Part shown: positions 8,649 to 16,769 of the stretch, one piece after another
How the letters are laid out: each line of letters opens with the position of its first letter
Position numbering within the stretch: position 1 is the stretch's first letter
Assembly: GCA_900542835.1 (NCBI GenBank)
Contig: UQPB01000019.1
Span: 1 to 58,067, forward strand
DNA length: 58,067 nucleotides
Direction: 5' to 3'
Origin: an uncultured Pelosinus sp.
Lineage (GTDB): Bacteria; Bacillota; Negativicutes; Sporomusales; Acetonemataceae
Program-made: the position numbers and the translations under genes
Notes under the pieces: generated by a model
The model's database searches: none
Told to the model about the DNA's origin: nothing
Seen by the model: the letters and a program-made list of their open reading frames with translations, nothing else

Positions 8649-10145
8649 CTATTCTTCCCAGTCCATTGCCCGTTTGACGGCTTTCTGCCAGCCTTTGTAC
8701 AACGATTGCCGCCGTGATTCCTCCATCGCGGGTGTGAAGCGGGCATTCAGCTGCCAGTTCTTAATCAGGTCCTGTTTAGAATCCCAGACGCCGACCGCCA
8801 GTCCCGCCAGATAGGCAGCGCCAAGAGCGGTCGTTTCCGTCACCTGCGGCCGGTCGACCGGCACGCCGAGAATGTCCGCCTGGAACTGCATCAGCAGATT
8901 ATTGACGACCGCGCCGCCGTCAACCTTCAGTGCCTGCAGTTTAATGCCGGAGTCCGCTTCCATCGCGCTCAGCACGTCTTTGGTCTGATAGCACATCGAA
9001 TCGAGAGTCGCCCGTACGATATGCGACTTGGTCGTGCCGCGGGTCAGGCCGAGAATAGCGCCGCGGGCTTTCATATCCCAATAGGGAGCGCCCAGTCCGG
9101 CGAAGGCGGGGACTACGTAGACTCCCTCAGTATCATCCACTTTACGGGCGTAATATTCCGAGTCGGGCGCAGTCTCGATCAGACGCAGGCCGTCGCGCAG
9201 CCACTGTACGGCAGCGCCGGCGATAAAAATACTGCCTTCAAGCGCATACTCGACTTTACCCTCGAGGCCCCAGGCAATGGTTGTCAGCAGGCCATTTTTC
9301 GACTCATAGACCTGATCGCCGGTATTCATCAGCATAAAGCAGCCTGTGCCATAAGTATTTTTAGCCATACCGGGCTGGAAGCAGGTTTGCCCGAACAACG
9401 CCGCCTGCTGGTCGCCGGCCGCGCCGGCAATCGGCACCACCGCTCCCAAGAAGACGGCCGGATCGGTTTTGCCGTACAGCTCGCTCGACGGACGCACAGA
9501 CGGCAGCATGGCCGCCGGCACGTCAAGCGCCGCCAGCAATTCCTCATCCCATTGCAGACTATGAATATTGTACATTAAGGTCCGCGATGCGTTTGAATAG
9601 TCGGTAACATGCACTTTGCCGGCGGTCAGCTTCCAGATCAGCCAGCTATCAATGGTGCCAAACAGGAGCTCGCCGTTGACGGCGCGCTCGCGGGCGCCTT
9701 CCACATGATCGAGAATCCACTTTACCTTAGTGCCGGAAAAATACGCGTCAATGACTAAGCCGGTTTTTTGCCGGAAGCTGCTTTCAAGTCCTTTGGCCTT
9801 CAGCTGGTCACAAATTTCCATTGTCTGGCGCGACTGCCAGACAATCGCGTTATAAACCGGCTTACCGGTGGCTTTATCCCAGACGACGGTTGTTTCCCGC
9901 TGATTGGTAATACCGATGGCGGCGACAGCGCCGGGGTCAATCCCCGCTTTGGCCAGAGCTTCGGCGGCAACGCCGATCTGGGTGCTCCAGATCTCCTCGG
10001 CATTGTGCTCGACCCAGCCCGGTTTGGGATAAATCTGCGTAAATTCTTTCTGCGCCACCGCGATAATTGTTGAGGTCTCATCAAAGACAATAGCCCGGGA
10101 ACTGGTCGTTCCCTGATCAAGCGCGAGAATATATTTTTTCCCCAT
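8649..10145 (-). CDS. glpK: Glycerol kinase
   Basis: Phosphorylates glycerol to sn-glycerol 3-phosphate, trapping what GlpF lets in. The 498-residue FGGY kinase has ALDQGTTSSRAIVFD, the WVEHNAEEIW segment, GITNQRETTVVWD, and GGAVVNNLLMQFQAD. The ATG at 10145 is chosen with AGGAG eight bases upstream. Many Firmicutes enzymes are activated by HPr phosphorylating a histidine in the loop before VPIAG; here the segment between YGKT and VPIAG (about residues 230-242) has no histidine, so that control is probably missing. It is second in the glpF-glpK operon. Confidence 0.96.
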   Translation of the reverse strand: MGKKYILALDQGTTSSRAIVFDETSTIIAVAQKEFTQIYPKPGWVEHNAEEIWSTQIGVAAEALAKAGIDPGAVAAIGITNQRETTVVWDKATGKPVYNAIVWQSRQTMEICDQLKAKGLESSFRQKTGLVIDAYFSGTKVKWILDHVEGARERAVNGELLFGTIDSWLIWKLTAGKVHVTDYSNASRTLMYNIHSLQWDEELLAALDVPAAMLPSVRPSSELYGKTDPAVFLGAVVPIAGAAGDQQAALFGQTCFQPGMAKNTYGTGCFMLMNTGDQVYESKNGLLTTIAWGLEGKVEYALEGSIFIAGAAVQWLRDGLRLIETAPDSEYYARKVDDTEGVYVVPAFAGLGAPYWDMKARGAILGLTRGTTKSHIVRATLDSMCYQTKDVLSAMEADSGIKLQALKVDGGAVVNNLLMQFQADILGVPVDRPQVTETTALGAAYLAGLAVGVWDSKQDLIKNWQLNARFTPAMEESRRQSLYKGWQKAVKRAMDWEE

Positions 10146-10221
10146 GTTAGCCACTCCTTTTCCGCATAATATCAGTTTGCCCTCAGCTCACAGTCCTCCC
10201 CATGAATTGCCTTATAGTCAG

Positions 10222-10953
10222 TCAGGAAGCCAGGCCTACCAAGCGTGCAATTATGTAGGCAATTCCACCTCCGATCATCGGTCCTACCACCGGGATCCAG
10301 GCATAGCCCCAGTCGGAATCGCCTTTTCCGGGGATGGGTAAAATGGCATGTGCAATCCGCGGTCCCAAATCACGGGCCGGGTTGATGGCATAACCGGTCG
10401 GTCCCCCGAGACTCAAACCCAGAGACCAGACAACAACACCGGCTAGAAAAGTCCCAAGTCCGGGAGCTAAAGCGCCAACCGTCTTTGAGAAAATAGCAAA
10501 GAAGGCAAACATCAGCATGGCAGTTGCAATAATTTCCGAAATCAGATTACTCTTTGGATCGCGTATAGCTGGACCGGTAGCAAAGACTCCCAGCTTCGTG
10601 CCGGGATCTTCAGTAACCTTCCAATGCGGCAGATACATACAATAAGCCAGGCAGGCCCCGACAATCGCCCCGAGTATTTGTGCCACCACAAGACTCGCAG
10701 CTAACGGCAGGGTATATACACTGTTCAGCATTTTTGCAAACGTAACGGCCGGATTCAGATCAGCTTGCACCGACCCCGTGGCGGCAGCCACAAACGCACC
10801 GAGAACGACGGCAAAAGCCCAGCCTGTAGCAATAACGATCCAGCCCGAATTTTCTCCTTTGGATTTTTTTAATAAAACATTGGCACAAACGCCGTTGCCA
10901 AGAAGGATCAATACTAACGTCCCCATAAATTCGCCAATAAACGGACTTGTCAT
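10222..10953 (-). CDS. glpF: Glycerol uptake facilitator (aquaglyceroporin)
   Basis: A 243-residue MIP-family channel for passive glycerol entry. Both pore half-helix motifs are visible: NPAVTF at about residue 68 and NPARDLGPR near 190. Six membrane segments are evident. GGAGG precedes the ATG. It is followed 76 bases later by glpK, and preceded by a leader with a GlpP-type terminator, so expression should depend on glycerol 3-phosphate. Confidence 0.95.
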   Translation of the reverse strand: MTSPFIGEFMGTLVLILLGNGVCANVLLKKSKGENSGWIVIATGWAFAVVLGAFVAAATGSVQADLNPAVTFAKMLNSVYTLPLAASLVVAQILGAIVGACLAYCMYLPHWKVTEDPGTKLGVFATGPAIRDPKSNLISEIIATAMLMFAFFAIFSKTVGALAPGLGTFLAGVVVWSLGLSLGGPTGYAINPARDLGPRIAHAILPIPGKGDSDWGYAWIPVVGPMIGGGIAYIIARLVGLAS

Positions 10954-11016
10954 CTCTAACTTCCTCCCCTTATTTTATTGCCGGGCCACCGCCGCTGTCC
11001 GTTCCACCCCCTCCGC

Positions 11017-11082
11017 CAAAAAAAGCCCAAAGCTATCCCGTCACTGCCAGGATCTCAATGGACTTCTCTTTATCTCTCGTCC
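11017..11082 (-). promoter_or_regulatory. GlpP antitermination leader of glpF-glpK
   Basis: On the minus strand GGACGAGAGATAAAGAGAAG (11063-11082, followed by TCCA) runs into an imperfect terminator stem (about 11066 to 11024) that closes with GGGC and a run of seven T residues. The same GGACGAGAGAT-RAAGAGAAGTCCA block, also overlapping the first arm of a terminator, occurs before the glycerol-3-phosphate dehydrogenase operon at 24106-24129. Two independent copies with the gene for the antiterminator GlpP in the same locus make this a strong call. Confidence 0.85.
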
Positions 11083-11114
11083 TACTTATACTGTTTTTAC
11101 AGCCTATTCCGGAT

Positions 11115-11144
11115 GATATAGAAATAGTACCTTTCTATCTGCAA
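11115..11144 (-). promoter_or_regulatory. Candidate promoter of glpF-glpK
   Basis: TTGCAG and TATATC are spaced by 18 bases on the minus strand, about 30 bases before the conserved GlpP leader block. The match is moderate and rests partly on position. Confidence 0.45.
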
Positions 11145-11146
11145 TG

Positions 11147-11422
11147 CTAATCCTCGCCAAAATTGCCGGCAAACAGAGCGGTAAGCGCGGCAATGCAGGC
11201 CTGCTCATCCTCGCCGTCGGCGGTAAGAACAATTTCACTGCCATAGGCCAGCCCCAGGCTCATCACCGCTAAAATACTTTTTGCATCCGCCTGCTTGTTA
11301 TTGCCGGCAATGCTGACCCGGCTGCGGAAGGCGGCCGCCTGCTGTACCAGCCGCGCCGCCGGCCGGGCATGCAAGCCGGTTGGATTGGTTACCTTCAGTG
11401 TTACTTCGGTCAAGCTATCCAT
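11147..11422 (-). CDS. HPr-like phosphocarrier protein
   Basis: A 91-residue HPr. The phosphorylatable histidine is His18 in NPTGLHARPAA, and the serine site used by HPr kinase is present in ADAKSILAVMSLGL. It directly follows dhaM, with a 34-base gap, so it probably relays phosphate to DhaM, in place of the HPr domain fused to DhaM in Escherichia coli. Having the regulatory serine it could also be a general HPr. The start is uncertain: the ATG at 11422 overlaps its AAAGGA site closely, and a TTG nine bases later has better spacing. No enzyme I gene is in the window. Confidence 0.88.
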   Translation of the reverse strand: MDSLTEVTLKVTNPTGLHARPAARLVQQAAAFRSRVSIAGNNKQADAKSILAVMSLGLAYGSEIVLTADGEDEQACIAALTALFAGNFGED

Positions 11423-11456
11423 TCCTTTCCGTGCGCCATTGTCAGAAGAGCGATGA

Positions 11457-11849
11457 TCAGCGCTTCCGCAGTTCACGCGCCGCCGCTGCCGTCGCCAGAA
11501 CTTCGGCCAGATTCCCCCCCAGCGAGGCCTGGACAACGGCGCTGACCGCGCCTTCCAGAACGGGAGCGTCGGCAATGCCAACCCGCTGCCGCTGTGCTTC
11601 ATCCAACAGCTCCAATGCGGTTTCGGCGCTTAAAACCGCGCTGCCGAGATCGACCAGAACGGCGACACCGCTGCCACTGTCGGCGGCTTTAATCGCCTCG
11701 AAAATTTTGACGGCATCGGTGCCGATAGTGCCGCCGGCCGCGCCGCCGGCGGCAATAATCTTTTGACCGGGCTTAGCCATCTGTGCCGCCATTTCACAGA
11801 TTCCCTCGGCAATTTTCGCACTGTGCGATACGACGACAATCCCAACCAT
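11457..11849 (-). CDS. dhaM: DhaM, PTS EIIA-type subunit of PEP-dependent dihydroxyacetone kinase
   Basis: A 130-residue single-domain DhaM of the EIIA-mannose fold. It passes phosphate from HPr to ADP bound in DhaL. The active histidine is His9 in GIVVVSHSAKIAEG; GGTIGTDAVKI and LVDLGSAVLSAE are typical. The chosen ATG at 11849 has GGAGG seven bases upstream and overlaps the dhaL stop codon as TGATG. Unlike the enteric protein it lacks fused HPr and EI domains; the HPr is the next gene. Confidence 0.94.
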   Translation of the reverse strand: MVGIVVVSHSAKIAEGICEMAAQMAKPGQKIIAAGGAAGGTIGTDAVKIFEAIKAADSGSGVAVLVDLGSAVLSAETALELLDEAQRQRVGIADAPVLEGAVSAVVQASLGGNLAEVLATAAAARELRKR

Positions 11850-12481
11850 CACTTTTCCTCCGTCTGACGGCAGCAGAAATTATGCAGCGCCTCCAGCATA
11901 AGCCAGGTGGACGTAGCGCCGGGATCCTGATGTCCCAGGCTGCGCTCCCCCAGATAGCTGGCCCGCCCTTTGGCCGCAATAATCGTTTTGGTATAGGCAA
12001 CTCCTGCAGCTGCCGCCTGGCAGGCCGCCGCCAGGCAGTCGATTAACGGCTTCTGCCCGCCGGCAGCAGCCGCAAAGGCCTCGGCCGCCGGTTCCAGCGC
12101 ATCCAGAATTGTCTTTTCACCCCGGACAGCCTTGCCGCGTTCTTTAATGCCGGCAACCGCAGCCGCCAGCATCTGCGCCGCCCGCTCCGGCGCCGTGGCG
12201 GCTGCCGGCACCGCCGACGCCCGCAGAAACGCCGTGCCATAGAGCGGTCCGGCCGCGCCGCCGACAGTCGAAATCAACGTCATCGCCACCGTCTTTAACA
12301 GCAGCGCCGCGTCCGCATCAGCCGGCAGCGCCTCGACTTTGGCCTGGGCGGCAGTAAAGCCACGGGCCATATTGATGCCATGGTCGGCATCGCCAATGGC
12401 CGCGTCAAGTGATGTGAGAAGTTCCTTATTTTGCACAATTGCTTCACTGACAGCCACGAATGCCGCCTGCAGCGTATTCAC
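11849..12481 (-). CDS. dhaL: DhaL, ADP-binding subunit of dihydroxyacetone kinase
   Basis: A 210-residue all-helical subunit that holds ADP as a cofactor and phosphorylates dihydroxyacetone bound to DhaK. The Mg-ADP site is visible as IGDADHGINMARG near residue 35, with GGAAGPLYGTAFL and DPGATST later. The GTG start at 12481 has AGGAGG nine bases upstream. It lies 76 bases after dhaK and overlaps dhaM. Confidence 0.94.
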   Translation of the reverse strand: MNTLQAAFVAVSEAIVQNKELLTSLDAAIGDADHGINMARGFTAAQAKVEALPADADAALLLKTVAMTLISTVGGAAGPLYGTAFLRASAVPAAATAPERAAQMLAAAVAGIKERGKAVRGEKTILDALEPAAEAFAAAAGGQKPLIDCLAAACQAAAAGVAYTKTIIAAKGRASYLGERSLGHQDPGATSTWLMLEALHNFCCRQTEEK

Positions 12482-12557
12482 ACGATCAAGCCTCCTTAGG
12501 GTAAGCACTGATTACTCCCCGCAGCGCAAGCTGGCGGCTCTTTTTAGCAGCGCTTAC

Positions 12558-13550
12558 TTAAAATTGGACCCAGGCGGGAGTATCCGCCGGCTCCTGCAGC
12601 AATGCCTTCAATTCGGCGTCAAGCTTCAGCAGGGAAACGGAAAACCCGGCCATCTCCAGCGAGGTCATGTAATTGCCCACATAGGTCCTGGCAATTGTAA
12701 TACCATGGCCCTGTAAAATCCGATCGACCTCTCGGTTGACGATGTAGAGCTCCATCAGCGGCGTACCGCCCAGTCCGTTCACCATTACCGCCACCTCTTC
12801 ACCGGCGGCAACAGGCATATCGGCTAAAATCTTTGCTACCAGATGAGCCGTCATCGCATCTGCTGAGCGGATTTGCTCACGATGCGTTCCCGGCTCGCCA
12901 TGAATACCCAGGCCAACCTCGATTTCATCATCGGCAAGCGTGAAGCCGGGTCTGCCGGCAGCCGGAACCGTGCAGGGGGATAAAGCGATGCCCATGGAAC
13001 GCACATTGGCGATTGTTTTTTCGGCAACCCGGCTGACCTCTGCCAGCGTCGCGCCGCCTTCGGCCATGGCACCGGCAAGCTTATGTACAAACACCGTGCC
13101 GGCAATGCCGCGGCGCCCGGTTGTCCAGGTGCTGTTCTCCACGGCCACATCGTCATCGACCACCACCCTGGCGACTTCAATCCCCTCGGCCGCGGCCATT
13201 TCGGCCGCCATCTCAAAGTTCAGGAGATCGCCGGTATAGTTCTTTATCACCAGTAATACGCCTTTACCGCCGTCTACAGCCTTTATCGCCTCAAATACCT
13301 GATCCGGCGTCGGCGAGGTGAATACCGCGCCGGCCACCGCCGCGTCGAGCATGCCGCGGCCGATAAAACCACCGTGAGAAGGTTCGTGGCCGCTGCCGCC
13401 GCCGCTGACCAGCGCCACTTTAGCCGCCGGCGCGTTCGCCCGCACTAAAACGCTAAACCCGTCCAGCCGCTTAACTTGCCGGTGCGCCAGAACAAATCCC
13501 TCCAGCATTTCCTCCACCACGGCATCCGGCTGATTAATCACCTTTTTCAT
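12558..13550 (-). CDS. dhaK: DhaK, dihydroxyacetone-binding subunit of dihydroxyacetone kinase
   Basis: A 330-residue subunit that binds dihydroxyacetone covalently through a histidine. That residue is His217 in GLGIHGEPG, and GGGSGHEPSHGGF near residue 50 supplies the other substrate contacts. A GGGAGGG ribosome site precedes the ATG. It is the first gene of dhaK-dhaL-dhaM-HPr and sits behind a sigma-54 promoter. The product DHAP flows into TpiA. Confidence 0.96.
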   Translation of the reverse strand: MKKVINQPDAVVEEMLEGFVLAHRQVKRLDGFSVLVRANAPAAKVALVSGGGSGHEPSHGGFIGRGMLDAAVAGAVFTSPTPDQVFEAIKAVDGGKGVLLVIKNYTGDLLNFEMAAEMAAAEGIEVARVVVDDDVAVENSTWTTGRRGIAGTVFVHKLAGAMAEGGATLAEVSRVAEKTIANVRSMGIALSPCTVPAAGRPGFTLADDEIEVGLGIHGEPGTHREQIRSADAMTAHLVAKILADMPVAAGEEVAVMVNGLGGTPLMELYIVNREVDRILQGHGITIARTYVGNYMTSLEMAGFSVSLLKLDAELKALLQEPADTPAWVQF

Positions 13551-13620
13551 CGCTTGCTTCCCTCCCCGTCTTGCCGGCTGCTGTCCGGCAACAGCCAGTC
13601 TCTCTCCCGGTATATACTAA

Positions 13621-13637
13621 TGCAAAAACAGTGCCAA
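13621..13637 (-). promoter_or_regulatory. Sigma-54 promoter of dhaKLM
   Basis: On the minus strand the sequence TTGGCACTGTTTTTGCA matches the -24/-12 consensus TGGCAC-N5-TTGCA exactly. It lies 71 bases upstream of dhaK, and the gene on its other side encodes a sigma-54 activator. Confidence 0.9.
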
Positions 13638-13647
13638 CAGCCAGATC

Positions 13648-13671
13648 TGACGAACAGTTACGGTTGCGTCA
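13648..13671. promoter_or_regulatory. Candidate activator site upstream of the dhaK promoter
   Basis: An inverted repeat TGACG-N14-CGTCA lies only 11 bases upstream of the -24 element. It may bind the HPr-domain activator encoded next door. Enhancers usually sit farther away, so the assignment is tentative. Confidence 0.4.
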
Positions 13672-13740
13672 ATTCCGGAACAGGCAGATGCCGCTGCAGT
13701 AAAATGGCGGCGCCCGGAGCAGAAGGGGCAGTAGACAGGG

Positions 13741-13790
13741 GACGATTCCACGGAGGACACAGCGGAAGTCACGGAGGTTCACGGAGTAGT
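13741..13790. repeat. CCTCYGTG-type dispersed repeat, copy b (reverse orientation)
   Basis: CGATTCCACGGAGGACACAG begins this copy, followed by CACGGAGG and CACGGAG units. It is the reverse complement of the arm at the window start, and lies between the dhaK promoter region and the activator gene. Confidence 0.75.
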
Positions 13791-13828
13791 AAAACGCAGC
13801 ACGGGCACAGCAGTAAGCTGCGGGTAGT

Positions 13829-13867
13829 AAAAAAGTATCAGGATTTAGCCAAATCCTGATACTTTTT
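13829..13867 (-). terminator. Terminator after the sigma-54 activator gene
   Basis: Two arms AAAAAGTATCAGGATTT and AAATCCTGATACTTTTT face each other around a five-base loop. The A and T runs make it usable on either strand; the gene that needs it is the activator ending at 13880. Confidence 0.85.
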
Positions 13868-13879
13868 ACCTAAATATTA

Positions 13880-15919
13880 TCATTTTTCCCAAGCCACTTT
13901 CTTGGTCAAGCCGTATTTACGGGCCTTTGCCGCTACGGTTTTATGGGTGAGGCCGAGAGCTTTCGCCGCTTTATTGAAGGAGCCGCAGCGTGCCAGCGCC
14001 TTTTCCACGATCCACTTTTCATAGCTGTCCCAGGACAGAATGGTTTCACCGCCGGGAAAAGCCGCCGCTTCCGTCTCTGCGGCTGCCGCCTCCCGCATAT
14101 AAGCCGGCAATGCCTCAAGACCGATACCGGCGCCCTCGGCCAGGGCAACCAGCCGCTCGATCATATTTTCCAGTTCCCGCACATTGCCCGGCCAGCGATA
14201 CCGCAGCAGCACTTGCAGCGCATCCGGACTGATCGTTTTTATTTTCTTTTTCTGTTCCTCACAAATCCGTTTCAAAAAATGCTCAATCAGCAGCGGTATA
14301 TCGGCCTTACGCTGCCGCAGCGGCGGCAGCAGCACCGGAATAATATTCAAGCGGTAATATAAATCTTCACGAAACTCCCCGCTGGCCACCATCTTCTCCA
14401 AATTGCGGTTGGTCGCGGCGATAATGCGGACATCCACCTTAATCGTCGCTTCGCCGCCTAAACGCTGAAACTCTTTTTTCTGCAGAACCCGCAGCAGCTT
14501 TACCTGCAGGCTTTTTTCCAGATCACCGATCTCATCTAAGAAAATGCTGCCGTTATCGGCCAGCTCGAAGCTTCCCAGTTTTCGCTTGACGGCACCGGTA
14601 AAAGCGCCCTTTTCATGACCGAACAGCTCGCTCTCCAAAAGCGCTGCCGGAATCGCCGCGCAGTTTACCCGGATAAACGGGCCGCCTGCCCGCGCACTGG
14701 CAAAATGAATGCCTTCGGCAACCAGCTCCTTGCCGGTGCCGCTTTCGCCAAGTATCAAAACGGTGGAACTTCCCGCCGCCGCTTTCGCGGCGACCGCCAG
14801 CGCATCCAAAACCAGCCCGCTCTGGCCGATAAATTGCTTGAAGGCCTGCAGCGGTTTCTTGGCGCGAGCCAGCTCCCGCTCCAGATATTCGGCCCTGGCG
14901 GTTGCCTGGCTTAGTTCGTCCAGCAGCGTCTGGACCTCGGACAGGTCCTTGACGACGGAAACAACGCCGGCGATTGCCCCATCAACAAGAATCGGATTAA
15001 CATCAGCAATCAGGGTTCTGCCATTTGGCTTACGGCTGATATTGCCCTGTACCGGCCTGCCGGACAACAGCGCCTTGGCTCTGGCCCCCAGCGGCGAGAG
15101 AGTCGCGATGTGCTGCTGCAGCAGCATATCGCGCGGCGTTTGCGTAAGCCGCGTATAGGCCTCATTAACGTAACTGATACAGCCCTTCCTGTCGACGACG
15201 CAGATTCCATCCTGCACCGATTCCAGAATCAGGTGCAGATGCTCCTTTAATTGCTTGACCTCCCGCAATTCACCGGTGGCGGCTTCAAGCGAGGAGATGT
15301 CTTCAAAAATCGCGATTGCACCCTTGGACTGCCCGTCCACCACGATCGGCGTCCGGTTGGTAAGCAAAACGATGCGGCCGATTTCCTGCCGTGAGCCAAG
15401 TTCCGTCAGCATCAGCTTATTTACCAGATGCAGCCTGGTGTTGGGGATGACATCACAGACATGTCTGCCGACCGCCTCTGCCTCCTGGATATTCATCAGC
15501 CTGGCTGCCGCCGGATTAAACACGGTGATGATGTTATTCTCATCAATGACAATCAGGCCATTGGCAATGTTGTTGAAAATATGCTCCGCCATAAACGCGT
15601 TATTCTGCAGGACCGCGTCCACCTGGCCGAAATCGGCGTCGCTAATGAGAAAATCACTTTCCAAGAAAGCGCACATTGCCTCGACGGCTTGCCCGGCCAT
15701 CCGGCCGCAGCCAGCTACCGTGATGGCGTCGCCGGCCTTGACCCGCAGCCCGATCAGCGGCAGCAGGCTGCCGGCCGGAATCCGCTCCCGTTCATGGTAG
15801 TGAAAGAATAAATCGACCTGATAGGCTTGCTGAAGCTCGTGCGCTTTCTGCACCACCATCGCGGCAACGCGGGCATGCAGTCCGTTGCTGTGTCGAATGA
15901 CCGCTTCTTGCCTCATCAC
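13880..15919 (-). CDS. Sigma-54-dependent activator with N-terminal HPr-like domain (DhaR-like)
   Basis: A 679-residue bacterial enhancer-binding protein. Residues about 1-90 resemble HPr, with the phosphorylatable histidine conserved (His15 in NGLHARVAA, though the usual Pro after HAR is Val). Two PAS domains follow (about 110-215 and 230-340), then an AAA+ domain with GESGTGKE, the sigma-54 contact loop GAFTGA, and FLDEIGDL, and a C-terminal helix-turn-helix (FNKAAKALGLTHKTVAAKA). It sits next to the dhaK operon, which has a sigma-54 promoter, so it very likely activates dhaKLM in response to PTS phosphate flow and a PAS ligand. The start is GTG at 15919 (AGGAG seven bases away) or the next ATG. 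Confidence 0.92.
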   Translation of the reverse strand: MMRQEAVIRHSNGLHARVAAMVVQKAHELQQAYQVDLFFHYHERERIPAGSLLPLIGLRVKAGDAITVAGCGRMAGQAVEAMCAFLESDFLISDADFGQVDAVLQNNAFMAEHIFNNIANGLIVIDENNIITVFNPAAARLMNIQEAEAVGRHVCDVIPNTRLHLVNKLMLTELGSRQEIGRIVLLTNRTPIVVDGQSKGAIAIFEDISSLEAATGELREVKQLKEHLHLILESVQDGICVVDRKGCISYVNEAYTRLTQTPRDMLLQQHIATLSPLGARAKALLSGRPVQGNISRKPNGRTLIADVNPILVDGAIAGVVSVVKDLSEVQTLLDELSQATARAEYLERELARAKKPLQAFKQFIGQSGLVLDALAVAAKAAAGSSTVLILGESGTGKELVAEGIHFASARAGGPFIRVNCAAIPAALLESELFGHEKGAFTGAVKRKLGSFELADNGSIFLDEIGDLEKSLQVKLLRVLQKKEFQRLGGEATIKVDVRIIAATNRNLEKMVASGEFREDLYYRLNIIPVLLPPLRQRKADIPLLIEHFLKRICEEQKKKIKTISPDALQVLLRYRWPGNVRELENMIERLVALAEGAGIGLEALPAYMREAAAAETEAAAFPGGETILSWDSYEKWIVEKALARCGSFNKAAKALGLTHKTVAAKARKYGLTKKVAWEK

Positions 15920-15953
15920 CAGTCAGCTCCTTTCAGAACAGAGCGGCCGGCGG

Positions 15954-16769
15954 CTATTCGCCAGCCGCCGGCGACTGCCGCAGTGCTGCCGCCAGTTCAC
16001 CGAGATGCGCAAACACATAATCCGGCCGTACACAGGCGGTTGCCAGATCCTCGCGGCCGGTTTCGCCGCTCAGCACCAGAATGCCGGTTATGCCGGCGGT
16101 AGCTGCGGCGGCAATATCGGTATAAAGCCGGTCGCCGACCATGGCCAGCGCCGCCGGTGAATACGGCTTGCGGGCAAAAACGGCGTCAATAATTTCCCGG
16201 TTGGGTTTGCCGATAATTTTCGGCTCGATGCCGGTAGACGCCCGGATCAGAGCAATCATCGCGCCGCAATCGGGAATATAACCGGTCTCGGTTGGGCAGT
16301 TGATATCCGGATGGGTGGCGATATAGGGAACGCCGCTCCGGATCAGCTGGCAGGCAAGCTGCAGCTTCTCATAGGTCAGGGTTGTATCAAACCCCAGCAC
16401 CACATAGTCCGGCTGCTGCGGCGTCAGCACCAGCTGCCAGCGGGCAAACTCCGCCGCCAGATCCGGCGTCCCCAGCAGGTATACCCGCGCCCGCGGCTTA
16501 ACGCTGCTGAGATAAGCGGCTGTGGCCACGCCGGAGGTGAGAATGGCGTCAGCCGAGACCGGCCAGCCCAGCCTGGTCAGCTTTTGCGCGTAATAATCGG
16601 CACTGCGGGAAGAATTATTGGTTAAAAACAGCACATCCCTGCCACTCTGCTGCAACTGCCGCAGGCAGTCCAGCGCTCCCGGCAGCAATTTCTCCCCCAG
16701 ATACACCGTACCGTCCATATCCAAAAGAAAACAGGCAATATCGCTCAGCCGCCTTGCCGGCTTGGTCAT
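15954..16769 (-). CDS. HAD-superfamily phosphatase, NagD/PGP-like (HAD-IIA)
   Basis: A 271-residue HAD phosphatase. The nucleophile motif is LLDMDGTVYLG, motif II is LFLTNNSSRS, and the C-terminal metal motif is MVGDRLYTDIAAA. The IIA-type cap and the early TVYLG place it with NagD, 4-nitrophenyl phosphatase and phosphoglycolate/glycerol phosphatases. Its ATG overlaps the stop codon of the ABC ATPase gene as ATGA, so it is produced together with the importer. A role in removing phosphate from an imported phosphorylated compound is inference; substrate unproven. Confidence 0.85.
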   Translation of the reverse strand: MTKPARRLSDIACFLLDMDGTVYLGEKLLPGALDCLRQLQQSGRDVLFLTNNSSRSADYYAQKLTRLGWPVSADAILTSGVATAAYLSSVKPRARVYLLGTPDLAAEFARWQLVLTPQQPDYVVLGFDTTLTYEKLQLACQLIRSGVPYIATHPDINCPTETGYIPDCGAMIALIRASTGIEPKIIGKPNREIIDAVFARKPYSPAALAMVGDRLYTDIAAAATAGITGILVLSGETGREDLATACVRPDYVFAHLGELAAALRQSPAAGE

